The notes below the pieces were generated by a model. It ran no database searches, was not told the DNA's origin, and saw only the letters and a list, made by a program, of their open reading frames with translations. Positions 1-7,428 of a stretch of 64,000 bases of DNA are shown here, in pieces; positions within the stretch are counted from its first letter, which is position 1; every line of letters starts with the position of its first letter. The translations under genes were made by a program, and so were the position numbers. Origin of the DNA: Xanthobacter sp. NM-25 (GTDB lineage Bacteria; Pseudomonadota; Alphaproteobacteria; Rhizobiales; Xanthobacteraceae); assembly GCF_022138605.1 (NCBI RefSeq), contig NZ_JACBFS010000004.1:496001-560000 (forward strand). Direction: 5' to 3'.

Positions 1-298
1 CCGCCAGCATATGGGCGCCATCGAGCTCACCGGTGATGACGCGATCGAGCAGCACCTTCCAATTGGCCTGCGGCTCCAGCGTCACATAGAGCCCTTCATC
101 CTCGAAGAAGCCCTTCTCCTTGGCGATGGCGAGGGGCGCCATGTCGGTGAGCTTGATGAAGCCCAGCTTCAGTTCGTCCTTCTCCACCGGCAGCGGCCCG
201 GCGAGAACCGGGGCGCTGAGAGCGAACGGGAGCGCGGCGCTCGCCAGCGCGGCCAGCGAGGACAGGAGGAAGAGGCGCTTCGACAGAACCTGGGTCAT
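1..298 (-). CDS. nrtA: Nitrate ABC transporter substrate-binding protein, N-terminal part
   Basis: This is the first 99 codons of a periplasmic binding protein of the NrtA/CmpA/NasS family; the rest lies off the left edge. The N-terminus shows a signal peptide: MTQVLSKR, a hydrophobic stretch rich in Leu and Ala, then an Ala-Gly processing region. The mature part begins with LKLGFIKLTDMAPLAIAKEK, the family's opening strand, and ends in GELDGAHMLA, also found in the NasS-like neighbour. It should deliver nitrate to an NrtBCD-type permease. It follows nasT-nasS on the same strand after a 266-base leader containing an ANTAR-type hairpin and a terminator, so nitrate-responsive antitermination is likely. 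Confidence 0.85.
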   Translation of the reverse strand, partial: MTQVLSKRLFLLSSLAALASAALPFALSAPVLAGPLPVEKDELKLGFIKLTDMAPLAIAKEKGFFEDEGLYVTLEPQANWKVLLDRVITGELDGAHMLA

Positions 299-363
299 GG
301 TGCCGATCTCGGTTGGGCGATGCCCGGTGGGGTCCGTCCCGCCTCGGCGGGGGTGAAAAACGC

Positions 364-410
364 AAAAAGCCGCGAAACCAGCGCAAACGCCCCGAATGGG
401 GTGCGCGCGG
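364..410 (-). terminator. Leader terminator upstream of nrtA
   Basis: On the minus strand CCGCG (410-406) pairs with CGCGG (374-370), enclosing a strong inner hairpin with a 4-base loop at 394-397. It is followed by CTTTTTGCGTTTTT. It lies between nasS and nrtA and about 18 bases after the hexaloop hairpin at 428-447. It is inferred to stop transcription unless NasT acts. Confidence 0.65.
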
Positions 411-427
411 TTTGGCGGCTTTGCCAG

Positions 428-447
428 GGTGCCCTTCGTTGGGCACC
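428..447 (-). promoter_or_regulatory. ANTAR-target hairpin in the nrtA leader
   Basis: A perfect 7-bp stem, GGTGCCC/GGGCACC, closes a hexaloop AACGAA (minus strand). ANTAR proteins such as NasT and EutV recognise hairpins with six-base loops having A at position 1 and G at position 4, which this loop satisfies. A terminator follows. The partner hairpin expected upstream could not be drawn with confidence. Confidence 0.65.
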
Positions 448-564
448 GAATATTGGGATGAGTTACGAAACCATGCCCGCCCTCAGCGTGCAAGTGCTTT
501 TATGCTGCGATGCGCCATCTGCTGTTTATTTGATGCATCTGCACAAAACTTGAACACGCCCATC

Positions 565-1806
565 TCAACTCTTGATCACAGGAAGATCCATCTGCGCGCG
601 GATATAGGCGTCGATCTGGTCGGGATCGAAGATATGGCCGTCGAAGAAGCCGTCCGGGCCCAGAACCAGGCTCTTGTTGGCGGCGCCCACCACGGTGGGG
701 GTCAGCAGCGCCCCCTCCACTTTCAGGTTCGCCCCCGGCAGCGGCGCGCCGAGGCCCTTCAGCGCCCGCCGGTAGAGGTCCGGCCGGTAGGAATCGCGGG
801 CGATCAGGGCATTGCGGGGCGCGTGGGCGCAGAAGCCCCAGCGCACCATCTGGCTGTAGAACCACAAGGCGTGGCTCTGCCAGGGGAAGGTGGCGGCCTT
901 GGCGGCGGTGAGGAAGAAGTCGTCCACCCCGATCACCCGACCCGGCGCCACCTCCATGGCTCCGGTGAGGCCGGGCAGCAGCAGGCTGGGATCAAGGTCG
1001 AGGAAGCGCGGCGCGCCGAGGATGCGGGCCAGTTCCTGATGGTTGGCGGGCTCGGCGCACCACAGAGCGGCGCGGTAGAGCGCCCGCAGGAAGGCGTCGA
1101 GGGCGGCCGGGTTCGCCTCGGCCCAGGGCCGCGCCACCCCCAGCACCTTCTCCGGGCTGGAGCGCCAGATCTTGGCCTTCACGGTGGCGATCTGCCCGGC
1201 CCCAAGCCGCACGGCGGCGGTGTTCCAGGGCTCGCCCGCGCAGAAACCGTCGATGCGCCCTTCCGCCAGGGCCGCCGGCATCTGCGGCGGCGGCAGCACC
1301 ACGATTTCCACATCGCGATCAGGATCGATGCCGCAGGCGGCGAGCCAGAAGCGCAGCTCGAAATTGTGGCCCGAGAAGGAATAGACCACGCCGAAGCGCA
1401 GCGGCGGCAGCCCCTGCCCCCGGCGCAGCGCCACCGCGCTCTTCAGCGCGCTGCCGACGATGCCGGCATCCAGCGTGCCCTCGGCGCCGAGATCCTCCAG
1501 CTGCCGCGCCAGCGCGGTGGAGACGGTGACGGCATTGCCACCGAGCCCCATGGCGAACGGCGCGATGAGCGAGGGCGAGAGCGGAAACAGGCCCAGGTTG
1601 GCGGCAATGGGCATGGGCGCCAGCATATGGGCGGCATCGAGCTGCCCCACCGCCAGCCGGTCGCGCACCCCGGCCCATGACGGCTCGCGATTGAGCTGCA
1701 CCAGGAGCCCCTCTTCCAGCGTGAACCCCTTGGCCACGGCACTGATGAGGACGGCGGCATCGAGCAGCGGCACGAAGCCCACGCGGATATCGGCCTCTTC
1801 GGTCAC
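565..1806 (-). CDS. nasS: Nitrate/nitrite sensor protein NasS
   Basis: This 413-residue protein belongs to the NrtA/CmpA binding-protein family but begins directly with MTEEADIRVGFVPLLDAAVL and has no signal peptide, which marks it as the cytoplasmic sensor NasS rather than a transporter part. NasS binds nitrate or nitrite and releases the antiterminator NasT. Family blocks include a GELDAAHML-like motif (here GQLDAAHMLAPMPIA) near residue 55 and a GEPWN motif near residue 200. It starts two bases after nasT on the same strand, so the two are cotranscribed and probably made together. Identity is strong from absence of a leader peptide plus the nasT neighbour. Confidence 0.9.
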   Translation of the reverse strand: MTEEADIRVGFVPLLDAAVLISAVAKGFTLEEGLLVQLNREPSWAGVRDRLAVGQLDAAHMLAPMPIAANLGLFPLSPSLIAPFAMGLGGNAVTVSTALARQLEDLGAEGTLDAGIVGSALKSAVALRRGQGLPPLRFGVVYSFSGHNFELRFWLAACGIDPDRDVEIVVLPPPQMPAALAEGRIDGFCAGEPWNTAAVRLGAGQIATVKAKIWRSSPEKVLGVARPWAEANPAALDAFLRALYRAALWCAEPANHQELARILGAPRFLDLDPSLLLPGLTGAMEVAPGRVIGVDDFFLTAAKAATFPWQSHALWFYSQMVRWGFCAHAPRNALIARDSYRPDLYRRALKGLGAPLPGANLKVEGALLTPTVVGAANKSLVLGPDGFFDGHIFDPDQIDAYIRAQMDLPVIKS

Positions 1807-1808
1807 GG

Positions 1809-2402
1809 CTAGCCCTCCAGCAATCCAGCGGCCATGACGAGGCTCTGGGCGATATCGGCAATCTTGCGGTTCTGGTTCATGGCGGTGGTGCGCAGGAGCT
1901 TGTAGGCCGCCTCCTCCGAGAGCCCGCGCGACTTCATGAGGATGGCCTTGGCGCGGTCGACCGTCTTGCGGTTTTCCAGCTCGCTGCGCGCCTCCTCCAG
2001 CTCCCGCGCCATGCGCGAATAAGCGTTGAAGCGGCTCACCGCCATGTCGAGAATGGGCTTCACCCGCTCCTGCTTCAGCCCGTCCACCACATAAGCGGAA
2101 ACGCCGGCCTCAATGGCCGCCTCGATGGCTGCCTTGTCGGAGCGGTCCACGAACATGGCGATGGGCCGCTGCACCGAGCGCGACAGCAGGAACATGCTCT
2201 CCAGCATGTCGCGATTGGGGTTTTCGAGATCGATGACGATCACGTCCGGCGAGACCCGCTCGACGATGCGCGCCACCCCCTGGATCTCGCGCACCACCGT
2301 CACCCGCGTATGGCCGGCGGCGCGCAGGCCCTCCTCGATGATCTGCGCGCGGATGGCGTCCTCGTCGATGACCAGAATGGAAAGGTCCGCGTCCCGCATC
2401 AC
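1809..2402 (-). CDS. nasT: Transcription antiterminator NasT (ANTAR response regulator)
   Basis: This 197-residue protein has an N-terminal receiver-like domain (LSILVIDEDAIRAQIIEEGL; VIVIDLENPNRDML) and a C-terminal ANTAR domain at roughly residues 130-190, with the typical KAILMKSRGLSEEAAYKLLR helices. NasT binds hexaloop hairpins in nascent mRNA leaders and prevents termination; NasS holds it inactive when nitrate is absent. Both adjacent leaders (before nasA and before nrtA) carry matching hairpins. It lies 57 bases downstream of nasA on the same strand and may be read from that operon, from its own promoter, or both. Confidence 0.92.
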   Translation of the reverse strand: MMRDADLSILVIDEDAIRAQIIEEGLRAAGHTRVTVVREIQGVARIVERVSPDVIVIDLENPNRDMLESMFLLSRSVQRPIAMFVDRSDKAAIEAAIEAGVSAYVVDGLKQERVKPILDMAVSRFNAYSRMARELEEARSELENRKTVDRAKAILMKSRGLSEEAAYKLLRTTAMNQNRKIADIAQSLVMAAGLLEG

Positions 2403-2459
2403 GCCACGTTACCCAGAACGATCATTGGAAGGGGAGGAAGCACGCTTCGCCGCACCGGT

Positions 2460-5400
2460 TCAATAGACATCGCGCACATAACGCCTCTGCGCCGCCAGCT
2501 CCGCCACCTTTTCCCGCGCCTTTTCCGCGCTCAGCCCCCCATGGGTGGCGATGAGCGCGCCGAGGGCGGTATCCACATCCTTGGCCATGCGAGCGGCGTC
2601 GCCGCAGACATAGAGATGGGCCCCCTCCTCCAGCCACGCCCACAGCGCGGCGCCGGCCTCGCGCATGCGGTCCTGCACATAGACCTTGGCTGCCTGGTCG
2701 CGGGAGAAGGCGGTGTCGAGCCGGGTCAGATGGCCCTGCGCGCGCCAGACCTCCAGCTCGTCGCGATAGTAGAAATCGCAGGCCGCCTGCTGCTCGCCGA
2801 AGAACAGCCAGTTGCGCCCCTTGGCGCCGGTGAGCGCGCGCTCTTGCAGGAAGGCGCGGAACGGCGCGATGCCGGTGCCGGGGCCGATCATGATCATGGG
2901 CGTCTCGGCATCCGCCGGCACCCGGAAGTGCGGCGAGGCCTGCACGAACACCGGAACGTCGCCATCGGCCTGATCCGCCAGGAAGGTGGAGGCGACACCG
3001 CCGCGCAGGCGCCCCGCGCCGCCGTAGCGCACGGTGGAAATGGTCAGCTCCACCTCGCCGGGCACCATCAGCGGGCTGGAGGCGATGGAATAAAGGCGCG
3101 GCTGCAGGCGCTTGAGCTGCGCCACGAACTCCGCCGCCGGCACCGCTCGGGGCGCCCGCGCCAGCAGGTCCGCCAGTTGCTTGCCCCACAGCCAGCGCTC
3201 CAGCTCCGGCCGCGGGCCGGCCAGCAACCCGGCCAATGTCTCGTCACCGGAAACGATGCTCCACCAGCGCAGAACATCCGGGTTCGGCCGGGCGATCTCA
3301 TAGTGGCTGGAGAGGGCCTCGCGCAGCGACACGCCGAAGTCGCCCGGCGCTTCCGCCTCCCCGTCGAGGCTGAGCAGGCCGAGCACCTCCGCCACCAGTT
3401 CCGGCGCGTTGCGGGGCATCACCCCCAAGGCATCGCCGGCGCAATAGGGCAGATCGCCGATGGCAAGACCGATGCGGCGCACCTCCTTGCCGCTGCCCGG
3501 CCCGTTCAGCACCTCATTGCGCACCCGGCGCGCCAGCAGCGGGTGGCGGCGATCCGTCCCCGGCCTTTTGGCCGGCTCAGCCGCCAACACCGGCGCCGGC
3601 CCCGCCGTGAGGGCGGCGAGCGCCCGGCCCTGCCAGGCGGCGACCGCCTCGTCCCCATCGGGCTCGCAATCGGCCCGCTCCAAAAGCCGCGTCGCTCCGA
3701 GCGCGGCGAGGCGCGCATCGAGCTTGCGGCCGAAGCCGCAGAACTGGGCATAAGTACTGTCGCCGAAGGCCAGAACGCCGAATTGCAGGCCCTCCAGGCG
3801 CGGCGCCTCCTCACCGCAAAGTCGCGCCCAGAAGGCGCCCGCATTGTCCGGCGGATCACCATCGCCGAAGGTGGAGGCGACGAACAGGGCTGGGCCTTCG
3901 CCCAAGGTGGTGGGGTCGAGCCCGTCCAGTTCCGTCAGCCGCACCGTGCGGCCCGCGCCGCGCAAGGCCTCGGCCAGGGCGCCGGCCGCCTCCTCCGCCC
4001 GCCCGGTCTGGGAGGCGAAGGCCACGGTGACCGCCGGCCCTTCAGGTGCCGCTTCCGGCTGCGGCGAGCGGGAGAACAGGCCCGCCAGCAGCCCATCCAC
4101 CAGAAGGCGGGTGGCCTTCCCCAGCGGCGCCTGCGGCGGCAGCACCGGCACCCCGGCCACCGGCTGCGCGCCGAGACCGCTCAAAAAGCCCTGCAGATAG
4201 AGCTTTTCCTCTTCCTTCAGCTGCACCTCGATGCGGGTGGGCAGGCCGAGTTGCTGCGCCACGGTGGCGAGTGCCCCGGCGGCGGGGAGCGCCGGCACCA
4301 ATGCGCCAACGGGGGCCAGTTGCGGCACGCGGCCCGATGACTGCGCCATGGCGTGCCTCTCCCTCGGCGCCTCGACCCGGCTCAGCGCCACGGCGGCAAT
4401 CTTCAGCTCCGGCTGATGGGACACGGGATCCACCGCATCGCTGGTGACCTGGTTGATAGCGATGCCGTCGCCGAACACGTCGTTCCAGTGGAAGGGCGCG
4501 AAGCAGGCATTCTCCTGCACCCGCTCGCTCAGCACCGCCGGCAGCACCGCCCGCCCCCGCCGGGAGCGCACCTCCACAAAGTCCCCGGCACCGATGCCCA
4601 TCTCCGCCGCCCGGCGCGGGTGAATTTCCAGGAACGGGCCGGGGTTCAGCTTGTTCAGGGTCGGCACCTTTCCGGTCTTGGTCAGGGTGTGCCACTGGTG
4701 CTGAAGGCGCCCGGTGTTGAGCACCATGGGGAAGGCCTCGTCCGCCGCCTCGGCCGGCTCCACATGGAGCGAGGGCACGAAACGCGCCTTGCCATCAGCA
4801 GTCGCGAACACCAGCTCCGGCGCCGTGCCATCCGGCTGCACGCGCCGGGGCATGTGCTGCCCGTCATTGCGATAGCGAATGGGGTTGCGGGCGGCGCCAT
4901 CGGCGGCGATGGGCCATTGCAGCGGGCCCGCCTTGAGCCGCGCATGGCTGGCGCCGGAAAGGTCATAGCCGGTCTGCGGATTGGAAAAGCCGGAGATCTC
5001 CGCGAACACCGCCGCCGCATCGGTGTAAGTGAAAGCGGCGCCGAACCCCATGGCGGTCGCCACATCGGCGATCAGCCGCCAATCGGCCCGCGCCTCGCCC
5101 GGAGGCGGCACGGCGCCGGCGGCCAGCGTCAAGGTGCGCTCGGAATTGATCAGCACCCCGTCCGCCTCCGCCCACAGGGCGCCGGGCAGCAGCACATCGG
5201 CATAAACGGTGGTTTCGGTGTCGAGGAAGGCATCCTGCACGATCACCAGTTCGGCCGCCTTGAGCGCATCAATGACGATCTGCCGGTTGGCGACGGAGGC
5301 CACCGGATTGGTGCAGATGATCCAGCAGGCCTTGATGCGCCCGGCCCTCATGGCCTCGAACATGGACAGGGTGCCGGAGGCCGCCTCGGCCTTCAGCGTG

Positions 5401-6530
5401 CCCGCCGGCAGGCCCCAGCGCTGTTCGGTGAAGGCGCGGTCTTCCGCAGAGGCGAGGCTGCGCTGGCCGGGCAGGCCCGGGCCCATATAGCCCATCTCTC
5501 GCCCGCCCATGGCATTGGGCTGGCCGGTGAGGGAGAAGGGGCCGGAGCCGGGCCGGCAGATCTTGCCGGTGGCGAGGTGCAGGTTGCACAGCGCGGTGGT
5601 GTTGGCGGTGCCGTGGCTGCTCTGGTTGAGGCCCATGGTCCAGCAGCTGGTCCATTCCCCCGCCTCCGCGATCATGTCGGCCGCTCGCCGCAGATCGGCT
5701 GCCGCGAGGCCGGTCAAGGCCGCGACCGCCTCGGGCGCATAGTCGGCGAGCCCTTCGGCCACGCTCTCCCAGCCGGTGGTGTGGCGGGCGATGAAGTCTG
5801 CATCGGTGGCGCCGTCCTGGTGCAGCAGGTGCAGCAGGCCGTTGAGCAGGGCAAGGTCGCTGCCGGGGCGGATCTGCAGGAACAGATCCGCCTTTTCGGC
5901 GGTGGCGGTGCGGCGCGGATCCACCACGATGAGCTTGGCGCCCGCCTTCACCCGATCCATCAGCCGCAGGAACAGGATGGGGTGGCAATCGGCCATGTTG
6001 GCGCCGATCACCAGGAACAGGTCGGCGGCGTCGAAATCATCATAGGAGCCGGGCGGCGCATCGGCCCCGAAGGCCAGCTTGTAGCCGGCGCCGGCGCTGG
6101 CCATGCACAGGCGCGAGTTGGATTCCATGTAGGGCGTGCGGATGAAGCCCTTGGCCAGCTTGTTGGCGAGATATTGCGCCTCCAGCGTCATCTGGCCGGA
6201 CACGTAGAAGGCCACCGCCTCCGGCCCGTGATCCGCGATGATGGCGTTGAGCCGCTCCGCCGTCTGCGCCACCGCCGCCTCCAGCGGCACCGGCAGCTGA
6301 TCCTCCTTGCGGGTGGCGCGCACGAAGGCGCCGGTGAGCCGGCCGTGCGCCAGCGGCTCGGCGCAGGTGGCGCCCTTGGTGCACAGGCGGCCAGCGTTCA
6401 CCGGGTGGGCCTTGTCGCCCGCCACCTTCACCACCTGTCCGTCGCGGACATCGAGCACGATGCCGCAGCCCACCCCGCAATAGGGGCAGACGCTCCTGAC
6501 CTTGCCTGTGGCCGCGTGCGTGCCGCTCAT
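2460..6530 (-). CDS. nasA: Assimilatory nitrate reductase fused to a CysJ-like flavoreductase
   Basis: This 1356-residue chain joins two enzymes. Residues about 10-720 are a molybdopterin nitrate reductase: four cysteines C15, C18, C22 and C50 (CPYCGVGC...RLC) bind a 4Fe-4S cluster, and the dinucleotide-binding domain follows (NTGRLQHQWHT; ELKIAAV). After a Pro/Ala linker, residues about 835-1356 are a CysJ-like diflavin reductase: FMN flavodoxin (FASQTGRAEEAA; STFGDGDPPDNA), FAD site (RLYSIASSP) and NADPH site (GPGTGIAPFRAF), ending YVRDVY. One protein could thus carry electrons from NADPH to nitrate in the cytoplasm. I chose the ATG at 6530, not the one at 6572, because the latter lies inside the leader terminator stem. 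Such fusions are known from databases. Confidence 0.93.
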   Translation of the reverse strand: MSGTHAATGKVRSVCPYCGVGCGIVLDVRDGQVVKVAGDKAHPVNAGRLCTKGATCAEPLAHGRLTGAFVRATRKEDQLPVPLEAAVAQTAERLNAIIADHGPEAVAFYVSGQMTLEAQYLANKLAKGFIRTPYMESNSRLCMASAGAGYKLAFGADAPPGSYDDFDAADLFLVIGANMADCHPILFLRLMDRVKAGAKLIVVDPRRTATAEKADLFLQIRPGSDLALLNGLLHLLHQDGATDADFIARHTTGWESVAEGLADYAPEAVAALTGLAAADLRRAADMIAEAGEWTSCWTMGLNQSSHGTANTTALCNLHLATGKICRPGSGPFSLTGQPNAMGGREMGYMGPGLPGQRSLASAEDRAFTEQRWGLPAGTLKAEAASGTLSMFEAMRAGRIKACWIICTNPVASVANRQIVIDALKAAELVIVQDAFLDTETTVYADVLLPGALWAEADGVLINSERTLTLAAGAVPPPGEARADWRLIADVATAMGFGAAFTYTDAAAVFAEISGFSNPQTGYDLSGASHARLKAGPLQWPIAADGAARNPIRYRNDGQHMPRRVQPDGTAPELVFATADGKARFVPSLHVEPAEAADEAFPMVLNTGRLQHQWHTLTKTGKVPTLNKLNPGPFLEIHPRRAAEMGIGAGDFVEVRSRRGRAVLPAVLSERVQENACFAPFHWNDVFGDGIAINQVTSDAVDPVSHQPELKIAAVALSRVEAPRERHAMAQSSGRVPQLAPVGALVPALPAAGALATVAQQLGLPTRIEVQLKEEEKLYLQGFLSGLGAQPVAGVPVLPPQAPLGKATRLLVDGLLAGLFSRSPQPEAAPEGPAVTVAFASQTGRAEEAAGALAEALRGAGRTVRLTELDGLDPTTLGEGPALFVASTFGDGDPPDNAGAFWARLCGEEAPRLEGLQFGVLAFGDSTYAQFCGFGRKLDARLAALGATRLLERADCEPDGDEAVAAWQGRALAALTAGPAPVLAAEPAKRPGTDRRHPLLARRVRNEVLNGPGSGKEVRRIGLAIGDLPYCAGDALGVMPRNAPELVAEVLGLLSLDGEAEAPGDFGVSLREALSSHYEIARPNPDVLRWWSIVSGDETLAGLLAGPRPELERWLWGKQLADLLARAPRAVPAAEFVAQLKRLQPRLYSIASSPLMVPGEVELTISTVRYGGAGRLRGGVASTFLADQADGDVPVFVQASPHFRVPADAETPMIMIGPGTGIAPFRAFLQERALTGAKGRNWLFFGEQQAACDFYYRDELEVWRAQGHLTRLDTAFSRDQAAKVYVQDRMREAGAALWAWLEEGAHLYVCGDAARMAKDVDTALGALIATHGGLSAEKAREKVAELAAQRRYVRDVY

Positions 6531-6545
6531 GTTCGCCCCAAAACG

Positions 6546-6593
6546 AAAAAAGCCGCCACCGACGCCTCCCAAGGGGAAGCGCAGGTGGCGGCT
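6546..6593 (-). terminator. Leader terminator before nasA
   Basis: A perfect 10-bp stem, AGCCGCCACC/GGTGGCGGCT, is followed on the minus strand by TTTTTT. It ends 16 bases before the nasA start, so it is an attenuator in the leader and not an end-of-gene signal. NasT should relieve it. Confidence 0.75.
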
Positions 6594-6636
6594 CTGCCAC
6601 GAGGGATCAGGCCCGAGGGCTCATCCCTGCCGCAAC

Positions 6637-6652
6637 GCCCCATCCATGGGGC
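6637..6652 (-). promoter_or_regulatory. ANTAR-target hairpin in the nasA leader
   Basis: On the minus strand GCCCC and GGGGC pair around the six-base loop ATGGAT, with A at loop position 1 and G at position 4, the signature of ANTAR RNA targets. The leader terminator lies about 45 bases downstream. The same layout recurs before nrtA. Confidence 0.65.
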
Positions 6653-6708
6653 CTCGCGGCTATGAAACTGATGAATGCACTGCAGTAAAACGCAAGCCGA
6701 GACGGAAG

Positions 6709-6723
6709 GCAAGGGGCGTGCGC
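6709..6723 (-). promoter_or_regulatory. Possible sigma-54 promoter for nasA
   Basis: The minus strand reads GCGCACGCCCCTTGC, matching TGGCACG-N4-TTGC at 9 of 11 fixed positions. One of the two critical -24 guanines is replaced, so it is a weak candidate. Its position would place the transcript start just before the hexaloop hairpin, and nas genes are commonly NtrC-dependent. Confidence 0.3.
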
Positions 6724-6730
6724 GCGCCCC

Positions 6731-7375
6731 TCACCGCCCCACCGGCGAGCCGGAGACGTAGCGGATGGCGCGGTGGATCAGTTCGGCGAGGTTGCCGGCG
6801 CCGAGCTTGGTTTTCAGCTGCGAGCAGGTGTTGGCCACCGTCTTGTAGCTCACCCCCAATTCGTCGGCGATCTGGCCATAGGCCTTGCCTTCCGCCAGCA
6901 GCGAGAGCGCCTGCAGTTCGCGCGGGGTGAGATCGCCCATGGTGCCCGGCCGGCTGCGGCTGGAGAGCAGCGCCACCTCCAGCGCCAGGTCGGGACTGAT
7001 ATAGGGCTGGCCGCGCTTCACCTTGTCGAAGGCTTCCAGGAGATCGGCGGTGGACGTGTCCTTCAACAGGTAGCCGGTGGCCCCCGCCTCCAGCGCCCGG
7101 CTGGCGATGACCGGATCGGCATGCATGGAAAATACCAGGATCGGCATACGCGCCGCCTGGGCCCGCAGGCGGCGCACCAAGGACAGGCCGGCAAGGCCGC
7201 TGCCTCCCAGCGCCAGATCGACGATGGCCACGTCGGGCCGCCTGCGGCGGAACAGGCGATAGCCGGACAGGGCGGTGCTCGCCGCCATCAGCTCGCACAC
7301 CCCCGCATCCTCCAGGATCTGCCGGCAGCCCTGCAGCACGATGGGATGATCGTCGATGACCAGCACGCAAGTCAT
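6731..7375 (-). CDS. mxaX: NarL/UhpA-type response regulator, probably MxaX
   Basis: This 214-residue protein has a receiver domain (VLVIDDHPIVLQG; phospho-acceptor Asp in VAIVDLAL; Lys in GYLLKD) and a C-terminal LuxR-type helix-turn-helix at about residues 145-205 (LTPRELQALSLLAEGKAYGQ). It lies downstream of a partner histidine kinase on the same strand, divergent from mxaF. In Paracoccus the mxaX/mxaY pair has this make-up and position and controls methanol oxidation, so I infer the same role; sequence alone shows only the family. Its start has the Shine-Dalgarno-like AAGGTG five bases upstream and lies at the end of a 14-bp repeat ladder. Confidence 0.8.
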   Translation of the reverse strand: MTCVLVIDDHPIVLQGCRQILEDAGVCELMAASTALSGYRLFRRRRPDVAIVDLALGGSGLAGLSLVRRLRAQAARMPILVFSMHADPVIASRALEAGATGYLLKDTSTADLLEAFDKVKRGQPYISPDLALEVALLSSRSRPGTMGDLTPRELQALSLLAEGKAYGQIADELGVSYKTVANTCSQLKTKLGAGNLAELIHRAIRYVSGSPVGR

Positions 7376-7428
7376 GGTTTCACCTTCATGGTTCCACCTT
7401 CATGGTTCCACCGTCATGGTTCAGCTCG
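7373..7428 (-). repeat. 14-bp repeat ladder forming three tandem five-codon mini-ORFs
   Basis: Four 14-base units separate the kinase stop from the regulator start. On the minus strand each unit gives an ATG (7417, 7403, 7389 and the regulator's own 7375) preceded by an AAGGTG-like ribosome site. Each of the first three ATGs opens a five-codon frame (M-T/K-V-E/K-P) whose TGA overlaps the next ATG as ATGA. This looks like a chain of translation restarts linking kinase and regulator. Confidence 0.7.

Noticed and set aside
330..356. GC-rich hairpin near the nrtA start considered as a second terminator
   Set aside because: On the minus strand the T-tract precedes rather than follows the stem, so it cannot be an intrinsic terminator for nrtA transcription.
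4353..6665. 770-codon plus-strand frame opposite nasA
   Set aside because: High-GC antisense shadow of an unmistakable enzyme; composition is low-complexity His/Gly/Arg.
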